Positions 62,023 to 64,000 of a stretch of DNA of 64,000 nucleotides are shown piece by piece. Source of the stretch: Opitutales bacterium. Lineage in GTDB: Bacteria; Verrucomicrobiota; Verrucomicrobiia; Opitutales; UBA2987. The notes below the pieces were generated by a model, which was not told the DNA's origin, searched no databases, and was given only the letters and a program-made list of their open reading frames with translations. The stretch spans positions 1 to 64,000 of the forward strand of contig JAJFLU010000003.1 of assembly GCA_021772515.1 (NCBI GenBank), given 5' to 3'. The position numbers were made by a program, and so were the translations under genes. The first letter of the stretch is position 1. Each line of letters starts with the position of its first letter.

Positions 62023-63320
62023 AATTTGAAACCACATGCCTTCACGGTGGGACCGAGCCGGATCCCACCACTAATTCACGCGCGGTTCCCGTGTATAGAA
62101 CCAGCTCCTTTGTTTTCAAGAACACCGAACACGCGGCCAATCTCTTTGCTCTCAAGGAACTGGGAAACATTTACTCCCGCCTCATGAACCCGACCCACGA
62201 TGTCCTGGAAAAACGCATTGCGGCCCTCGACGGCGGCGCGGCGGCTTTGCTGACCGCCTCGGGCACCAGCGGGATTTTTTATTCGGTTGTCAACCTATGC
62301 CAAGCGGGTGATGAAATAGTGTCGGCCAATAATCTCTACGGGGGAACCTATACTCAATTTAACGATATTCTTCCGAAATTTGGCATCAATACCCGCTTCG
62401 TCGATCCCAACAATCCCGAAAATTTTGCTCGTGCAATTACAGACAAAACCAAACTGCTCTTTTGCGAATCGGTCAGTAATCCCGGCCTCGACGTGGCCGA
62501 TATTGAGGCCATTGCGGAAATCGCCCACTCCCACGGACTTCCATTGGTGGTGGACAGCACTTTTTCCACGCCCTATTTGGAGCGACCGATCGATTTTGGC
62601 GCCGACATCACCGTCCACTCGCTGACCAAATGGCTCGGTGGGCATGGAACTGGCATTGGCGGTGTGGTCGTGGACTCGGGTAAATTCGACTGGACTTCGG
62701 GTAAATTTCCCCTCCTTTCCGAACCGGATGAGAGCTACCACGGCATCCGCTGGGCCCATGATCTCGGCGAACTCAGCCCGCTGGCATTCATTCTGCGTAT
62801 GCGTGTGGTGCCGTTGCGGAATCTTGGTGCCTGCAGTTCTCCGGACAATGCCTGGATTTTTCTCCAAGGGGTGGAAACCCTGCCCCTGCGTATGGATCGG
62901 CATTGCCAAAATGCCCTCGCGGTGGCCGATCATCTCAGTGAAAACGATGCCGTTAAATGGGTTCGCTATCCCGGCCTGAAATCCGATTCAGCTTATGCCT
63001 TGAACCAAAAATACCTGGGCGGCAAGGGCGGCGCTATGGTCGTTTTCGGAATCGAGGGCGGTAAGGAGGCGGGGAGTCGCTTTATAGAAAACCTGCAACT
63101 CTTTTCCCATTTGGCCAATGTCGGTGACGCCAAAAGCCTCGCCATTCATCCGGCCACGACCACCCACTCGCAGTTGACCGAGGAGCAGCAATCCAATGGC
63201 GGAATCACCCCCGACCTCATCAGGCTGTCCGTCGGCATCGAAAATATCGCCGACATCCTCGAAGACCTCGATCAGGCGCTCAAAAAAGCCGTGCCCGTGG
63301 GCGCTCCCGTTTTAGTCTAA
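62019..63320 (+). CDS. metY: O-acetylhomoserine sulfhydrylase / cystathionine gamma-synthase family (MetY)
   Basis: A 433-residue PLP enzyme that combines O-acetylhomoserine with sulfide to homocysteine. PLP lysine K204 is in VHSLTKWLGGHG, Y52-R54 in IYSRLMNP and the DSTFSTPY loop around 179-186 fit. Length over 420 and the extended GGHG-type loop favour the sulfhydrylase over cystathionine gamma-synthase. It is coupled to cysH by a four-base overlap and followed by metX after 37 bases, forming a direct sulfide-to-homocysteine route. Confidence 0.93.
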   Translation: MKFETTCLHGGTEPDPTTNSRAVPVYRTSSFVFKNTEHAANLFALKELGNIYSRLMNPTHDVLEKRIAALDGGAAALLTASGTSGIFYSVVNLCQAGDEIVSANNLYGGTYTQFNDILPKFGINTRFVDPNNPENFARAITDKTKLLFCESVSNPGLDVADIEAIAEIAHSHGLPLVVDSTFSTPYLERPIDFGADITVHSLTKWLGGHGTGIGGVVVDSGKFDWTSGKFPLLSEPDESYHGIRWAHDLGELSPLAFILRMRVVPLRNLGACSSPDNAWIFLQGVETLPLRMDRHCQNALAVADHLSENDAVKWVRYPGLKSDSAYALNQKYLGGKGGAMVVFGIEGGKEAGSRFIENLQLFSHLANVGDAKSLAIHPATTTHSQLTEEQQSNGGITPDLIRLSVGIENIADILEDLDQALKKAVPVGAPVLV

Positions 63321-63357
63321 ACAGGTTCATAATTATTTCGCAAACGATGCCAGTAGA

Positions 63358-64000
63358 ATGATTTCTGAAGGGACAAATACCTTGCAGGATCGGGACAGTA
63401 AACTTCCCGCCCCTCGCATAAAAAGCGTGGCATCGAAATGGATGCCGATCGCGAGCCCCAATCGCCCACTCAATTTGATTTCCGGTGAAACTCTTTCGGA
63501 AGCGTCTCTCTGTTTTGAAACCTACGGCAACCTCAATCGAAAACGCGACAATGCCATACTCCTTTTTCACGCCCTTACCGGGAGTCAGCACGCTGCACGC
63601 TTTAACCCCGCCGTCGAGGGAGTGGGTGATCTCTGGACAAAGGACTGCCAGACCGGTTGGTGGGACCGCTTTATCGGCCCGGGAAGGGCTCTGGACACCG
63701 ATAATTACTTCATAATTTGCGCCAATTACCTGGGAGGCTGCTACGGCTCCACAGGGCCAACTTCAGTCAACCCAGAGACTTCCGAGCCCTACGGTTCGCG
63801 GTTTCCGCGTATCGGTTTTTCAGACATCGTGGATTCGCAAATAAGATTGTTGGAGAATCTCGGAATCGGTAAACTCCATGCGGTAGTCGGAAGCTCCACG
63901 GGAGGATTATTATCCCTGAACTTAGCCGTTCGTTATGCACAGCGTGTTCGAAATGTCATTCCGATCGCAACAGGGTTGGAAACAACTCCATTGCAGAAGA
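63358..64000 (+). CDS. metX: Homoserine O-acetyltransferase (MetX), cut by the window edge
   Basis: The first 214 codons of an alpha/beta-hydrolase-fold acetyltransferase that activates homoserine for the MetY reaction. Translation from ATG 63358 gives SKWMPIASPNRPLNLISGE, then CFETYGNLN, LFHALTGSQHAAR and ANYLGGCYGSTGP, all typical of MetX. The nucleophile serine is in VVGSSTGGLL, where the usual Met after the serine is Thr. Catalytic Asp and His would lie beyond the window. 37 bases separate it from metY. Confidence 0.93.
   Translation, partial: MISEGTNTLQDRDSKLPAPRIKSVASKWMPIASPNRPLNLISGETLSEASLCFETYGNLNRKRDNAILLFHALTGSQHAARFNPAVEGVGDLWTKDCQTGWWDRFIGPGRALDTDNYFIICANYLGGCYGSTGPTSVNPETSEPYGSRFPRIGFSDIVDSQIRLLENLGIGKLHAVVGSSTGGLLSLNLAVRYAQRVRNVIPIATGLETTPLQK

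Overview
The window most likely comes from a Gram-negative bacterium of the PVC group, probably Verrucomicrobiota (Opitutae-like). That placement is inferred from the mix of families, not from a marker-gene comparison. An outer membrane is indicated by lptE, a BamD-type protein, lnt and several lipoproteins. Most of the window is ordinary chromosome of moderate GC. The accessory patches are AT-rich or repeat-rich: 1-1060, about 39.9-40.4 kb, and 53.1-54.3 kb.

Layout. 1-1060: edge of an insertion-sequence transposase, dispersed repeats and a small membrane-protein gene. 1.0-9.6 kb (minus): peptide-uptake genes oppD-oppF-oppA without permeases, a DUF885 peptidase, and an FtsX/MacB-type permease with its ATPase. 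9.8-14 kb: small membrane protein divergent from a MocR-type regulator, then a large membrane protein that joins a degenerate M50-like core to two cyclic-nucleotide-binding-like domains. 14.1-20.5 kb (minus): envelope and lipid cluster rpmF-plsX-fabH-bamD-lptE-rpe, plus uppP. 20.7-30.8 kb (plus): trpD-glmM, a TPR protein, a histone-H1-like protein, a UDP-glucuronate decarboxylase, secA and lnt. 30.9-37.6 kb (minus): asparagine synthase, an ICMT-like methyltransferase, a PepSY protein, a two-component system and an aldehyde dehydrogenase. 37.8-43.6 kb: a BNR/sialidase-like protein with an MptE/DUF115-like partner, a thioesterase, an SRPBCC protein, prpE, a collapsed SMP-30 gene and an isochorismatase-fold protein. 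43.7-53.1 kb: an S55-peptidase-domain protein with a beta-propeller partner, aspS, a PII protein, DUF3574, PhoD and two cupins. 53.1-54.3 kb: a repeat hub that includes a MITE-like element. 54.3-57.2 kb: leuA followed by a PhyH-superfamily iron enzyme with a halogenase-type active site. 57.3-64 kb (plus): a structured leader ending in a strong terminator, a small integrase-arm-like protein, then a sulfite-to-methionine operon (sulfite reductase, siroheme synthesis, APS/PAPS reductase, metY, metX running off the edge).

How the genes work together. The last block is the clearest pathway. CysH makes sulfite, the siroheme enzyme (whose cofactor is built by the two genes after it) makes sulfide, and MetX and MetY convert homoserine plus sulfide to homocysteine. 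The rpmF-plsX-fabH-bamD-lptE run couples ribosome, fatty-acid and outer-membrane assembly genes. SecA and Lnt serve export and lipoprotein maturation. The most interesting single gene is the PhyH-family protein at 56157-57242. Its usual iron-binding HxD motif reads HQA, the hallmark of non-heme iron halogenases.
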